Below, piece after piece: positions 9,060-17,470 of a stretch of 64,000 bases of DNA. Each line of letters opens with the position of its first letter. Position 1 is the stretch's first letter. The notes beneath the pieces are model-generated. The model saw nothing but the letters and a program-made list of their open reading frames with translations, searched no databases and was not told the origin of the DNA. The translations under genes and the position numbers were made by a program. Source of the DNA: an uncultured Roseibium sp. (GTDB lineage: Bacteria > Pseudomonadota > Alphaproteobacteria > Rhizobiales > Stappiaceae); the NCBI RefSeq assembly GCF_947496995.1, contig NZ_CANMFD010000003.1:248001-312000 (forward strand), in the 5' to 3' direction.

Positions 9060-10085
9060 TTATTTCAGCAGGTTCTCTTCAACCCATTCCGGGGAATAGG
9101 ACGGACTGATGATCCGGCCGCTCGGAAGGTCGCTGTAGGCTTCCAGGTTATCGGCATTGACCGTTGCCACCGGCATGATCATTTCCTTGGGAGCTTCGGC
9201 ACCGTTGAGCATTGCAAGGCCAAGCCAGAAGACCGCGCCGCCAATACCCGGCGTGGTGTTCATGGACACGGTCTGATAGCCGGTCTCCTTGTTTTCCTCG
9301 ACCCACCATTTGACGAAGTCGGTACCACCACCGCCTTCGATCACCGGCATGTTGCCGGCATATTCGCCGCCATACTGCGAAAACGCCTGTGCGATACCGA
9401 CGTCATCACTTCCGCCCTGCGCCAGAACCGCATCGATGTGAGGCAGGCTCGGCAGAACGTTGGTGATCGCCGCCTGGGCGACCGATGCGGTCGCCTGGCC
9501 GACGACAACGGCAGCAACATTGATGTTCGGATATTCCTTCAGAACCTCGTTCTGGGCAGCAAACATGGCTTCATCGGGAGCCGACCCCGCCACGCCACGA
9601 ACCTGAATGATGTTCCCTTCGCCACCGATCAGGTCAAGCGCTGCGCGCGCCTGCGCCATCTTGTAGCCCTTGAAGTCGAAATTGAGCTGGTAGTTGCACG
9701 GCGCCGATGCAATCGAGTCGAACGACACGACAATGATGCCGGCTTCGCATGCCTGCTCGATGACACCATTGACCGCGGTCTCGGACGCGGCGTTGACCGC
9801 AATCATGTCCACACCGCGCAGAATGAGTTCCGCGATGGCACTGTTCTGGGCTGCGACCGATCCATCGCCATTCATCACGATGAAGTCGGAGATCAAACCG
9901 TCTTCTTTCGCTTCGCTCGCGGCGCCCTCGAAAGCCTCGACCATCTGATGACGCCACGTATTGCCGTAATAGGCATTCGACAGCGCGATGACCCAGTCCC
10001 CTTCCGCCGCGGTTGTCGGCATTGCGCTGACAGCCGCAAGAGCGACACCCGCCAGAGCGGCGGTAAAAGTTCTCTTGAATACCAT
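9060..10085 (-). CDS. Ribose-type periplasmic sugar/polyol-binding protein
   Basis: This 341-residue protein has a clear Sec signal peptide (about residues 1-26, ending TTAA) followed by the type I periplasmic-binding fold: DWVIALSNAYYGNTWRHQM near the start, AAQNSAIAELILRGVDMIAVNAAS-type first-lobe sequence, and a VIEGGGGTDF segment in the second lobe. It is the first gene of the minus-strand operon binding protein / fused ATPase-permease / permease / TIM-like isomerase. Ligand unknown; a C4 sugar or polyol is inferred from the neighbouring kinase and isomerase. Confidence 0.9.
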   Translation of the reverse strand: MVFKRTFTAALAGVALAAVSAMPTTAAEGDWVIALSNAYYGNTWRHQMVEAFEGAASEAKEDGLISDFIVMNGDGSVAAQNSAIAELILRGVDMIAVNAASETAVNGVIEQACEAGIIVVSFDSIASAPCNYQLNFDFKGYKMAQARAALDLIGGEGNIIQVRGVAGSAPDEAMFAAQNEVLKEYPNINVAAVVVGQATASVAQAAITNVLPSLPHIDAVLAQGGSDDVGIAQAFSQYGGEYAGNMPVIEGGGGTDFVKWWVEENKETGYQTVSMNTTPGIGGAVFWLGLAMLNGAEAPKEMIMPVATVNADNLEAYSDLPSGRIISPSYSPEWVEENLLK

Positions 10086-10118
10086 TTGTTTCCTCCCTCT
10101 ACATCCGGTATCTATTAT

Positions 10119-10153
10119 CTGGTATTCATCATACCAGTAGATGTGTATACCAG
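10119..10153. promoter_or_regulatory. Operator-like inverted repeat between importer and lactonase genes
   Basis: CTGGTAT-N5-ATACCAG is a perfect inverted repeat at 10119-10137, and a further ATACCAG half-site lies at 10147-10153. The site is 34 bp upstream of the binding-protein ATG. TGGTAT/ATACCA half-sites are typical of GntR (FadR-type) operators. No GntR gene is adjacent, so the regulator probably lies left of the window. Confidence 0.55.
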
Positions 10154-10315
10154 TTGGCTAATTAATGTGCAAGCAATTCGAGCTGTTCGAAAGTGTGCAA
10201 CAGCGCGGCAGACATCAGCATTTCCGAGGTGGCGGGAGTGCCGGCGGAGGCGTTTGACGGCTCCTTCTCCGCGAAGTGCAAACAGCCGGTTGGCAATCAG
10301 AGGAAGGCGAGGCGC

Positions 10316-11236
10316 ATGATGATTTCGGAGGGTGTCGGGTTCGAAGTCATTGAACCGGATTTCAAGACGCTGTTCGCGCCGCACATTCACGTGGAACGGT
10401 TATGGACCGGTGCCCGGTGGTGCGAAGGGCCGGCCTGGTTCGCAGCCGGCCGCTATCTCGTCTGGTCCGATATTCCCAACAACCGGATGATGCGCTGGGA
10501 CGAAACAGACGGCTCGGTGTCGGTGTTCCGCGCACCATCCAACTTCTCCAATGGCAACACGGTCGATCGCCAGGGCCGTCTGGTCAGCTGTGAACACCTC
10601 ACCAGACGTGTGACCCGCACCGAACACGATGGATCGCTGACCGTGCTGGCCGACAGCTATGACGGCAAGCGGCTTAATTCCCCCAACGACGTCGTTGTAT
10701 CTTCCGACGGAAGTATCTGGTTCACCGATCCGTTCTACGGAATTGCCACCGACTACGAAGGCAAGGTGAGCCCGCTCGAGCAGGACGGGTGTCACGTTTA
10801 CCGGATCGATCCACAGGGCGGCATCGACCGGATGGCTGATGATTTTGTCCAGCCGAACGGCCTGGCCTTTTCACCCGATGAGCGCTTTTTATATATCGCC
10901 GACACCGGCACCACCCATCAGGAGGACGGTCCCGCCCACATCAGACGGTTCGAGGTCGGCGAGAACGGCAGGCTGTCCGGCGGCGGCGTGTTCGCAACAA
11001 GCACAAGCGGGCTTTACGACGGTTTCCGGGTAGACCGCGAGGGACGTGTCTGGACGAGCTCCGCCGAAGGCGTCCACTGCATTCGGCCGGATGGGGTGAT
11101 GATCGGCAAGATCAGGATCCCGGAGATTGTCGCCAATGTCACCTTCGGGGGTGCCATGCGAAACCGCCTGTTCATCTGCGGCACCACATCGCTTTATTCG
11201 GTCTATGTGTTCACCAACGGCACAACGCCGGGATAG
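10316..11236 (+). CDS. SMP-30/gluconolactonase family lactonase
   Basis: The ATG at 10316 is preferred because it follows GAGGAAGG; the open frame runs further upstream into the regulatory region. The 306-residue six-bladed propeller shows the family's metal-binding residues: Glu37 in WCEGPAW, the Asn of SPNDVVVSSDG, and the Asp of LYIADTG, together with WFTDPFYG. No signal peptide is seen, so it should act in the cytoplasm on a sugar lactone. It diverges from the importer and shares its control region, so it is probably co-regulated. Confidence 0.85.
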   Translation: MMISEGVGFEVIEPDFKTLFAPHIHVERLWTGARWCEGPAWFAAGRYLVWSDIPNNRMMRWDETDGSVSVFRAPSNFSNGNTVDRQGRLVSCEHLTRRVTRTEHDGSLTVLADSYDGKRLNSPNDVVVSSDGSIWFTDPFYGIATDYEGKVSPLEQDGCHVYRIDPQGGIDRMADDFVQPNGLAFSPDERFLYIADTGTTHQEDGPAHIRRFEVGENGRLSGGGVFATSTSGLYDGFRVDREGRVWTSSAEGVHCIRPDGVMIGKIRIPEIVANVTFGGAMRNRLFICGTTSLYSVYVFTNGTTPG

Positions 11237-11249
11237 GCTCCGGCCGGGT

Positions 11250-12179
11250 CTACTGCTCCAGCAGCTTTCTCAGGGACAGGATGGCCGCAGACGTGCGGTT
11301 CTCGACGCCGAGCTTGCCGAAGATCCGGTCCAGATGCTTGTTGACCGTCCTCGGGCTCATCTCCAGGATCGCGGCAATTTCCTTGTTCGACTTGCCGTTG
11401 GCGATCCAGCTCAGGACTTCCGCTTCGCGCTCCGTCAGATTGAACGCCGCCTTCAGCACATCCGACGGTTCGCCCCCCGAGACCTCGACAACCCTCAGGA
11501 GATGCTCGGTAGTGCTGATCACCCCGGCGTAGCTGAACCTCAGATCGCGTCCGGACATGCTGGCGACGGTGTCCCGGCCCATCTGCGGCGCCTTTCCTGA
11601 ATCCAGTAGCAACTGCCGCAACCACTCGATTGTCGACGCCGGAAGCTTCCCGCCCCCGGCGGTTTCGCCAACCAGGCGTCCTTCGACCAGTTCAAGGGCC
11701 TGGGGCGTCGCCCAGCGGATGTTGCCGGACAGGTCGACCGACAGCAGGAACCGGCCGGAGGCATCCAGTGCGACATGGGCGCTGTGGGAATTGCGGGCGT
11801 TCGAAATATGCACCCGCAAGCGGGCAATCAGCTCGTCCGGATCGACCGGCTTGGTAATGTAGTCGACACCGCCCGCCTCCAGGCCCCGGACGATATGCTC
11901 GGTCTCGCTCAGGCCTGTCATGAAAAGCACCGGCACGTCGCGCAGCGCCTCGAAGGTTTTCAGCCGCTTGCTGGTCTCGAAGCCGTCGAGGTCGGGCATG
12001 ACCGCGTCCATCAGGATTGCGCTCGGGGTGACCTGCCGGACAATATCCAGGGCCTTCCTGCCGTCACGCGCCACCAGCACCGTGTAACCAGCTTCCTCCA
12101 AGGCATCCGTCAGCATGCCCAGAGAGGACGGCGTATCGTCGACAACCAGCACAGTCTCACTAAGAGCATTCATGATCAT
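11250..12179 (-). CDS. Response regulator with REC domain and LuxR-type DNA-binding domain
   Basis: The start at 12179 (MIMNALSETV) has GGAAAGG 7 bases upstream and overlaps the end of the histidine kinase gene by 20 bp, so the two are coupled. The 309-residue protein has an N-terminal receiver (acidic pair Asp14-Asp15, phospho-acceptor Asp58 in LMDAVMPD, TKP lysine), a middle PAS-like segment (about 130-220) and a C-terminal LuxR helix-turn-helix (LTEREAEVLSWIANGKSNKEI). It is the obvious partner of the kinase and probably activates the divergent amide operon. Confidence 0.9.
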   Translation of the reverse strand: MIMNALSETVLVVDDTPSSLGMLTDALEEAGYTVLVARDGRKALDIVRQVTPSAILMDAVMPDLDGFETSKRLKTFEALRDVPVLFMTGLSETEHIVRGLEAGGVDYITKPVDPDELIARLRVHISNARNSHSAHVALDASGRFLLSVDLSGNIRWATPQALELVEGRLVGETAGGGKLPASTIEWLRQLLLDSGKAPQMGRDTVASMSGRDLRFSYAGVISTTEHLLRVVEVSGGEPSDVLKAAFNLTEREAEVLSWIANGKSNKEIAAILEMSPRTVNKHLDRIFGKLGVENRTSAAILSLRKLLEQ

Positions 12180-15100
12180 GTCCGAGCCTTTCCAGGAGCT
12201 TGTCATATCGGGTCAGGTCGAATTCGCGGATCAGCTCGCGCATGTGGGCGACGAAGCCGGCCGCATGCGGCTCATGCGCTTCGATGTCGTCCAGCTTGGC
12301 GCGGATGCCGCGCATATAGCCGATGCTGCTGAGTTGTTTCAGCATTCCCAGGCTCTCCTCCGAGGGCAACGCAGCACTGTCGAATTCGGGAGGCCCCGCC
12401 GGCGTATAGTCCTGCAGCGCCGTCCGGCTCTGAGGCTCATCCGTGCGCCAGACAAGCTTCAGGGCCAGATGCAGTTTTTCCAGCAGGTCGTTCAGCCGCA
12501 CCGGTTTGACCAGATAGTCGTCATGATAGATCCGGTGCAGCGGATCGCGGCCGCTGTCGTCCGCATTGGCTGAAATCATGATGATGACCGCATCGCCATG
12601 CCCGCTGTCGCGCAGCTTGCGTGCCAGCCGCCAGCCGCTCATGCCCGGCATGCTGATATCCAGCAGGAAGGCATCCGGCTGCTCGACGCCGGCCATTTCC
12701 AGACAGGCCTGCCCTCCCGGAGCCATCAGGACCTTGAAGCCGAGCGGCGTCAGGACATCCCGGATCAGGGTCCGTTGCGTCGGATCGTCATCGACAACCA
12801 TCACCGTCTGGACCGGCCCCTGATAGCCGACAATCCGCTTTTCGGAGCGAACCGATCTGGCTGGCGCCTCCGCGGCACTGAGCAGCATGCGGACCTTGAA
12901 ACGGCTGCCCTTGCCCGGCTCACTCTCCACCTGGATGTCGCCGCCCATGATCTCGCTGAGAAGTTTGGTGATGGTCAGTCCGAGACCGGTGCCGGGCACG
13001 GACAACTGGCCCTCCTCCTCTATCCGCTCGAACGGGTTGAAGATCCGCTCCAGGTTTTCCCTGGCGATGCCGATGCCCGTATCAGTCACCGCGAATTCCG
13101 CCACCTGGCTGTGATAGGTCACCGTCAGACTGACACTGCCGCGATCGGTCCATTTGATCGCGTTGGACAGCAGGTTGATCAGGACCTGGCGCAGGCGTTT
13201 TTCATCGCCGAACACATAGACCGGCAGATGGGCGGCCGGTTCGAAGTTGAACTGCAACGCCTTGGCGTCGGTCTGCAGGCGGAACATGTCGACGATCTGC
13301 GCCAGGAATTCGTGCAAATTGAAGCGTTCGCGGTAAATCGTCAGGTGCCCGGCCTCGATCTTGGAAATGTCGAGCAGCCCCTCGATGAGACCGGCCAGAT
13401 GGTCCGCCGAATGCTGGATCACCCTGACCGCATCGCGCCGGTGCGCCGGGATGGCGGGGTCCTTGCGCATCAGTTGCGCGTATCCGGCGATCGCATTGAG
13501 CGGCGAACGCAGTTCGTGGCTGATCCCGACCACGTAGCGGCTCTTGGCCTGGTTGGCGGACTCGGCCGCCTCCTTGGCTTTTTCCAGCTTCGCATCCGTA
13601 CGCTTGTGCGCCCTGATCTCGCGCATCAAAAGGCTGGTCTGGCGCCGGGTTTCCTCATTGGCGAACTTGCGGCTTTCATGCACCAGCACGAACAGCCAGG
13701 TCATCACGCCCGAGATCACGAGCAGAATGAAGAACACCTGTGTCAGCGCCCGGCCAATGCCCTCGCGGCTGTCATCCGAGCCGAGCATGCTCGCCTCGAC
13801 GTAAACCAGCGACAGGATCGCGCCGAGCGACACGGTGACGATCATCATCACCGACAGATAGATACCGAGGCGCGAACTGATCCACCCGGCCACGTCCGTA
13901 GGCAATAACGCGTGCAGCAGCGCTTTCACCTGGTCGCCGATGCGTGCATTTTCCTTGCAGTCATCCTCGCAGCGCGCATCCAGCGAACAGCACAGCGAGC
14001 AGATCGGACCGGCATAGACCGGGCAATGGGCCATGTCCTCGCGCTCGAAGGTATGCTCGCAGATGCAACAGCGCAGGGACAGTTTCTGCGCCGCGGCTCC
14101 TTTCGCCGGGGCTTCCGGCTGACGGGCGATATAGTAGCGCCCCTTGGTGGCATAGGCGATCAGCGGCGCCAGCACGATTGCGACGATCAGGGCGATATAG
14201 CTGGCAAGCGCGTGGGCGGTCTGGCCGAACACGCCGGAATAGGCCACCAGCGCGGTCAGGCTGGCGACGGTCATCGACCCGAGCCCGACAGGATTGATGT
14301 CGTAAAGGTGGGCGCGCTTGAATTCGATATGCGGCGGGCTCAGGCCGAGCGGCTTGTTGATCACCAGATCGGCGAAGAGCGCGCCGATCCAGGCGACCGC
14401 CACCACGGAATAGAGCCCGAGCGTGCGCTCGAGCGCCTTGTAGACACCGAGTTCCATCAGCGCGAGCGCAATCGCCACGTTGAACACCAGCCAGACCACC
14501 CGGCCCGGATGGCTGTGCGTCAGACGGGAAAAGAAATTCGACCAGGCGATCGAGCCGGCATAGGAATTGGTGACGTTGATCTTGATCTGGCAGACGATCA
14601 CGAACACCCCTGTCAGGGCGATGGCCACTTCCGGGGTCGTCGCCCGGGTGAAGGCGACCAGATACATATGTGTCGGCTCGACGGCCTTGTCGGGGCTGAG
14701 GCCGCTCTGCAGCGCCACCACCACCAGGAAGGACCCGAACAGCAGCTTGATGGCGCCGACCACGATCCAGCCCGGTCCCGCCGCCAGCAGGGCCAGCCAC
14801 CACTTCAGCTTTTGACCCTGCCGTTTGCGCGGCAGAAAGCGGAGAAAATCCACCTGCTCGCCGATCTGCGCGATCAGGGAAAACAGGACGGCGCTGGCGG
14901 CCCCGAACAGCAAAAGATCAAAGCGGCCGCCCTCGTCGCCGTAACGGCCGGAGAAATTCTGCCAGTCCTCCAGCGGCGCCAGCCCCTGCCAGGCCAGGAA
15001 CGCGAACGGCAGGAGCTGCAGGACGATCCAGACCGGCTGGGTATAGATCTGCAGCCGGCTGATGAGCGTGATGCCGTAGACCACCAGAGGGATGATCACC

Positions 15101-15573
15101 AGTGTACAGACCAGATATCCGATGTTCAGGGGCACGCCGAAGAACAGTTCCAGCGCCGTCGCCATAATCGCCGCTTCCAGCGCGAAGAAAATGAAGGTGA
15201 AGCTGGCGTAGATCAGCGACGTCACGGTCGAGCCGATATATCCGAAGCCCGCACCCCGGGTCAGAAGATCGATATCGACACCGTATTTGACCGCGTAGTA
15301 CGAGATCGGCAGACCGGTGATGAAAATGATCAGGCCGACCACGAGGATCGACGAAACCGCGTTGGTGAAACCGTAATTGTAGGTGATGGAAGCTCCGATG
15401 GCTTCCAGGGCGAGAAAGGAAATGGCGCCGAGCGCGGTATTGGCGACCCAGACCGGGGACCAGCGGCGTGCGCTTTTCGCGGTGAAGCGCAGAGCGAAGT
15501 CTTCCAGGGTCTGATTGGCCACCCATTGATTGTAGGTCCGACGCAGACGGACTACCCGCTGATGACTTGGCAT
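12160..15573 (-). CDS. Hybrid histidine kinase with an NCS1-type permease as sensor domain
   Basis: This 1137-residue protein begins with about 475 residues of multi-helix permease resembling the NCS1 (cytosine/purine/allantoin) family, including WSPVWVANTALGAISFLAL and GAGFGYIGS. A cysteine-rich block follows (Cys502, 503, 505, 517, 525, 528, 529, 535, 539), probably a metal site. Two more helices (about 570-632) precede a dimerisation domain with His686 (GISHELRSPLN), an ATPase domain (N-box LINLLSNAIKW, GTGLGLTI) and a receiver with Asp972 and Lys1023. A conserved-looking 100-residue tail ends it. Divergence from the amide transporter suggests it senses an amide, urea or related compound. 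Whether it also transports is unknown. Confidence 0.9.
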   Translation of the reverse strand: MPSHQRVVRLRRTYNQWVANQTLEDFALRFTAKSARRWSPVWVANTALGAISFLALEAIGASITYNYGFTNAVSSILVVGLIIFITGLPISYYAVKYGVDIDLLTRGAGFGYIGSTVTSLIYASFTFIFFALEAAIMATALELFFGVPLNIGYLVCTLVIIPLVVYGITLISRLQIYTQPVWIVLQLLPFAFLAWQGLAPLEDWQNFSGRYGDEGGRFDLLLFGAASAVLFSLIAQIGEQVDFLRFLPRKRQGQKLKWWLALLAAGPGWIVVGAIKLLFGSFLVVVALQSGLSPDKAVEPTHMYLVAFTRATTPEVAIALTGVFVIVCQIKINVTNSYAGSIAWSNFFSRLTHSHPGRVVWLVFNVAIALALMELGVYKALERTLGLYSVVAVAWIGALFADLVINKPLGLSPPHIEFKRAHLYDINPVGLGSMTVASLTALVAYSGVFGQTAHALASYIALIVAIVLAPLIAYATKGRYYIARQPEAPAKGAAAQKLSLRCCICEHTFEREDMAHCPVYAGPICSLCCSLDARCEDDCKENARIGDQVKALLHALLPTDVAGWISSRLGIYLSVMMIVTVSLGAILSLVYVEASMLGSDDSREGIGRALTQVFFILLVISGVMTWLFVLVHESRKFANEETRRQTSLLMREIRAHKRTDAKLEKAKEAAESANQAKSRYVVGISHELRSPLNAIAGYAQLMRKDPAIPAHRRDAVRVIQHSADHLAGLIEGLLDISKIEAGHLTIYRERFNLHEFLAQIVDMFRLQTDAKALQFNFEPAAHLPVYVFGDEKRLRQVLINLLSNAIKWTDRGSVSLTVTYHSQVAEFAVTDTGIGIARENLERIFNPFERIEEEGQLSVPGTGLGLTITKLLSEIMGGDIQVESEPGKGSRFKVRMLLSAAEAPARSVRSEKRIVGYQGPVQTVMVVDDDPTQRTLIRDVLTPLGFKVLMAPGGQACLEMAGVEQPDAFLLDISMPGMSGWRLARKLRDSGHGDAVIIMISANADDSGRDPLHRIYHDDYLVKPVRLNDLLEKLHLALKLVWRTDEPQSRTALQDYTPAGPPEFDSAALPSEESLGMLKQLSSIGYMRGIRAKLDDIEAHEPHAAGFVAHMRELIREFDLTRYDKLLERLGHDHECS

Positions 15574-16024
15574 TCACCCCACCCGACATTCCGATCATCC
15601 GATGCGGAGCCCAACGATTGTGCACCGCAACCATCATTCATGTGCAGAGCGCTTATTCTCCCGGCATTCCCGGCGAAATAATCCAGCACGCACGCAACCC
15701 TGTGATTTGTAGCAATATCCATGCCTCTTTGGTGGTATTCGCCAGAAAACAATCTGCAGTTAGCGAAATAAATATTTCACCCACTTTATTCACCAAGGAA
15801 AATCACAAGGAACAATCTCGATATTCAAGTGTTTATCGTTATTTTTCCTTACGAAAAGCTTCGCAAACTTTGAATTGTTTCACACAATTAAATCTTCGCA
15901 AATAAGTCAATTAACCCACAGCAACTGACGCATTGCGGCAGTGCACAAATTCAGACGAGCCTTGAGACATGCAGAGACGCCGTCCGGCACTCTGCCTCAA
16001 CCTCAAACACGGAGGGGTCCAAGA
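15574..16024. promoter_or_regulatory. Divergent AT-rich control region between the sensor kinase and amide operons
   Basis: This 451-bp gap is markedly more AT-rich than its flanks between about 15700 and 15910. It holds three small perfect inverted repeats: GAAAT-N4-ATTTC at 15765-15778, CGAAAAGCTTCG at 15852-15863, and AATTGT-N5-ACAATT at 15873-15889. Any may bind the LuxR-type regulator. I see no convincing protein-coding frame here and no clear sigma-54 site. Confidence 0.5.
15873..15889. promoter_or_regulatory. Candidate operator upstream of the amide transporter
   Basis: AATTGT-TTCAC-ACAATT is a perfect 6-5-6 inverted repeat about 135 bp upstream of the binding-protein ATG. Its size suits a dimeric helix-turn-helix regulator. 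Confidence 0.4.
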
Positions 16025-17278
16025 ATGCGACGTCTGAAAGACTTGATTGAACACCGGCTCTCGCGCCGGTCTGTCCTGACGGGGACGGCCGCCGCGGCAA
16101 TGCTGGTCACCGCGGGTGCCATAGCACCTGTGCACGCCGATGACGTGAACACGACCGGACTTGCGGTCACCGAAGACACGGTGAAGGTCGGCATCCTGCA
16201 TTCCGTCACCGGCACGATGGCGATTTCAGAAACCGGATCGGTACAGGCCGAAAAGCTCGCGATCGAGCAGATCAATGCCATGGGCGGTGTCCTCGGACGC
16301 AAGATCGAATACATCCAGGAAGACGGCGGCTCCGACTGGCCCACCTTTGCCGAAAAAGCCAAGAAGCTTCTGGTGAGCGACAAGGTTGCCGCGGTCTTCG
16401 GCTGCTGGACCTCCGCATCGCGCAAGGCCGTCCTGCCGGTCTTCGAACAGTACAACGGCATGCTCTACTACCCGACCTTCTACGAAGGCCTGGAGCAGTC
16501 TCCGAACGTGATCTACACCGGCCAGGAAGCCACCCAGCAGATCCTCGCCGGCATTGACTGGGTCGCCAAGGAAAAGGGTGCCAAGAGCTTCTACCTGCTC
16601 GGCTCCGACTATATCTGGCCGCGCACCTCCAACAAGATCGCCCGCAAGCACATCGAGAAGCTGGGCATGAAGGTTGTCGGCGAGGAGTATTATCCGCTCG
16701 GCCACACCCAGTTCAACTCGGTCATCAACAAGATCAAGCTGAAAAAGCCTGACGTGATCTACGCGATCGTCGTCGGCGGCTCCAACGTCGCCTTCTACAA
16801 GCAGCTCAAGGCTGCCGGCATCGACATGACCAAGGAAAAGCCGGTTCTGCTCACCATCTCGGTGACGGAAGACGAGATCCGCGGCATTGGCGGGGAAAAC
16901 ATCGAAGGCGCCTATGCCGCGATGAAATACTTCCAGTCCCTCGACAATGAAAACAACAAGGAATTCGTCAGCGCCTTCAAGGAAATGTGGGGCGACGAAA
17001 TTGTCATCGGCGACGTGACCCAGGCAGCCTATCTCGGTCCCTGGCTCTGGAAGGCAGCGGTCGAAAAGGCCGGCAGCTTCGACATCGACAAGGTGCGTCT
17101 GGCATCTCCGGGCATCGAACTGACCACGGCGCCGGAAGGCTATGTCCGTGTGCATGAGAACCATCACCTGTGGTCCAAGACCCGCATCGGCCTCGCCAAG
17201 CCCGACGGCCAGTACGAGCTGGTCTATGAAACCGCGGACCTGATGGAGCCGGATCCGTTCCCGGAAGGCTACCAGTAA
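16025..17278 (+). CDS. urtA: Amide/urea-type ABC substrate-binding protein (UrtA/FmdD/AmiC family)
   Basis: The ATG at 16025 follows a GGAGGGG ribosome-binding site. The 417-residue protein starts with a twin-arginine type signal (SRRSVLTG) and hydrophobic stretch to about residue 38. The mature part is a type I binding fold with VGILHSVTGTMAISE near its start and AVFGCWTSASRKAVLPVFE, both typical of the UrtA/FmdD/AmiC group that binds urea or short aliphatic amides. Because formamidase is in the same operon, formamide or another short amide is the likely ligand. It is the first gene of the operon. Confidence 0.9.
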   Translation: MRRLKDLIEHRLSRRSVLTGTAAAAMLVTAGAIAPVHADDVNTTGLAVTEDTVKVGILHSVTGTMAISETGSVQAEKLAIEQINAMGGVLGRKIEYIQEDGGSDWPTFAEKAKKLLVSDKVAAVFGCWTSASRKAVLPVFEQYNGMLYYPTFYEGLEQSPNVIYTGQEATQQILAGIDWVAKEKGAKSFYLLGSDYIWPRTSNKIARKHIEKLGMKVVGEEYYPLGHTQFNSVINKIKLKKPDVIYAIVVGGSNVAFYKQLKAAGIDMTKEKPVLLTISVTEDEIRGIGGENIEGAYAAMKYFQSLDNENNKEFVSAFKEMWGDEIVIGDVTQAAYLGPWLWKAAVEKAGSFDIDKVRLASPGIELTTAPEGYVRVHENHHLWSKTRIGLAKPDGQYELVYETADLMEPDPFPEGYQ

Positions 17279-17367
17279 GCCCCGGCCGACCTCTCCCGAT
17301 CCGCCCCCGTTGAGGCCAGGGGAAAGATCGGGAAAGGACCTGCCCGCCGCCACGGCGGGTCGCACCC

Positions 17368-17402
17368 GGGGCGCTGCGCGCATGCAGCCTGCGCAGCGCC
17401 CC
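17368..17402. terminator. Hairpin after the amide-binding-protein gene
   Basis: GGGGCGCTGCGC and GCGCAGCGCCCC form a perfect 12-bp stem around 11 bases in the 192-bp gap between the binding-protein and first permease genes. A smaller hairpin (CCCGCCG-CCA-CGGCGGG, 17343-17359) sits just before it. Confidence 0.65.
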
Positions 17403-17470
17403 ACTCCGACACCGTTCCACATTTTTTCCCGCAAGAGGGGCACGAGGTTCATTCAACCCGGCCCCGCAGC

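Noticed and set aside
13912..15681. 589-codon plus-strand frame opposite the histidine kinase
   Set aside because: Low-complexity Arg/Gln/Asp-rich translation, no motif, fully antisense to a well-supported gene.
15940..16024. Upstream start for the amide-binding protein (frame open from 15941)
   Set aside because: The ATG at 16025 has a strong ribosome-binding site and gives a proper twin-arginine signal at the N-terminus.
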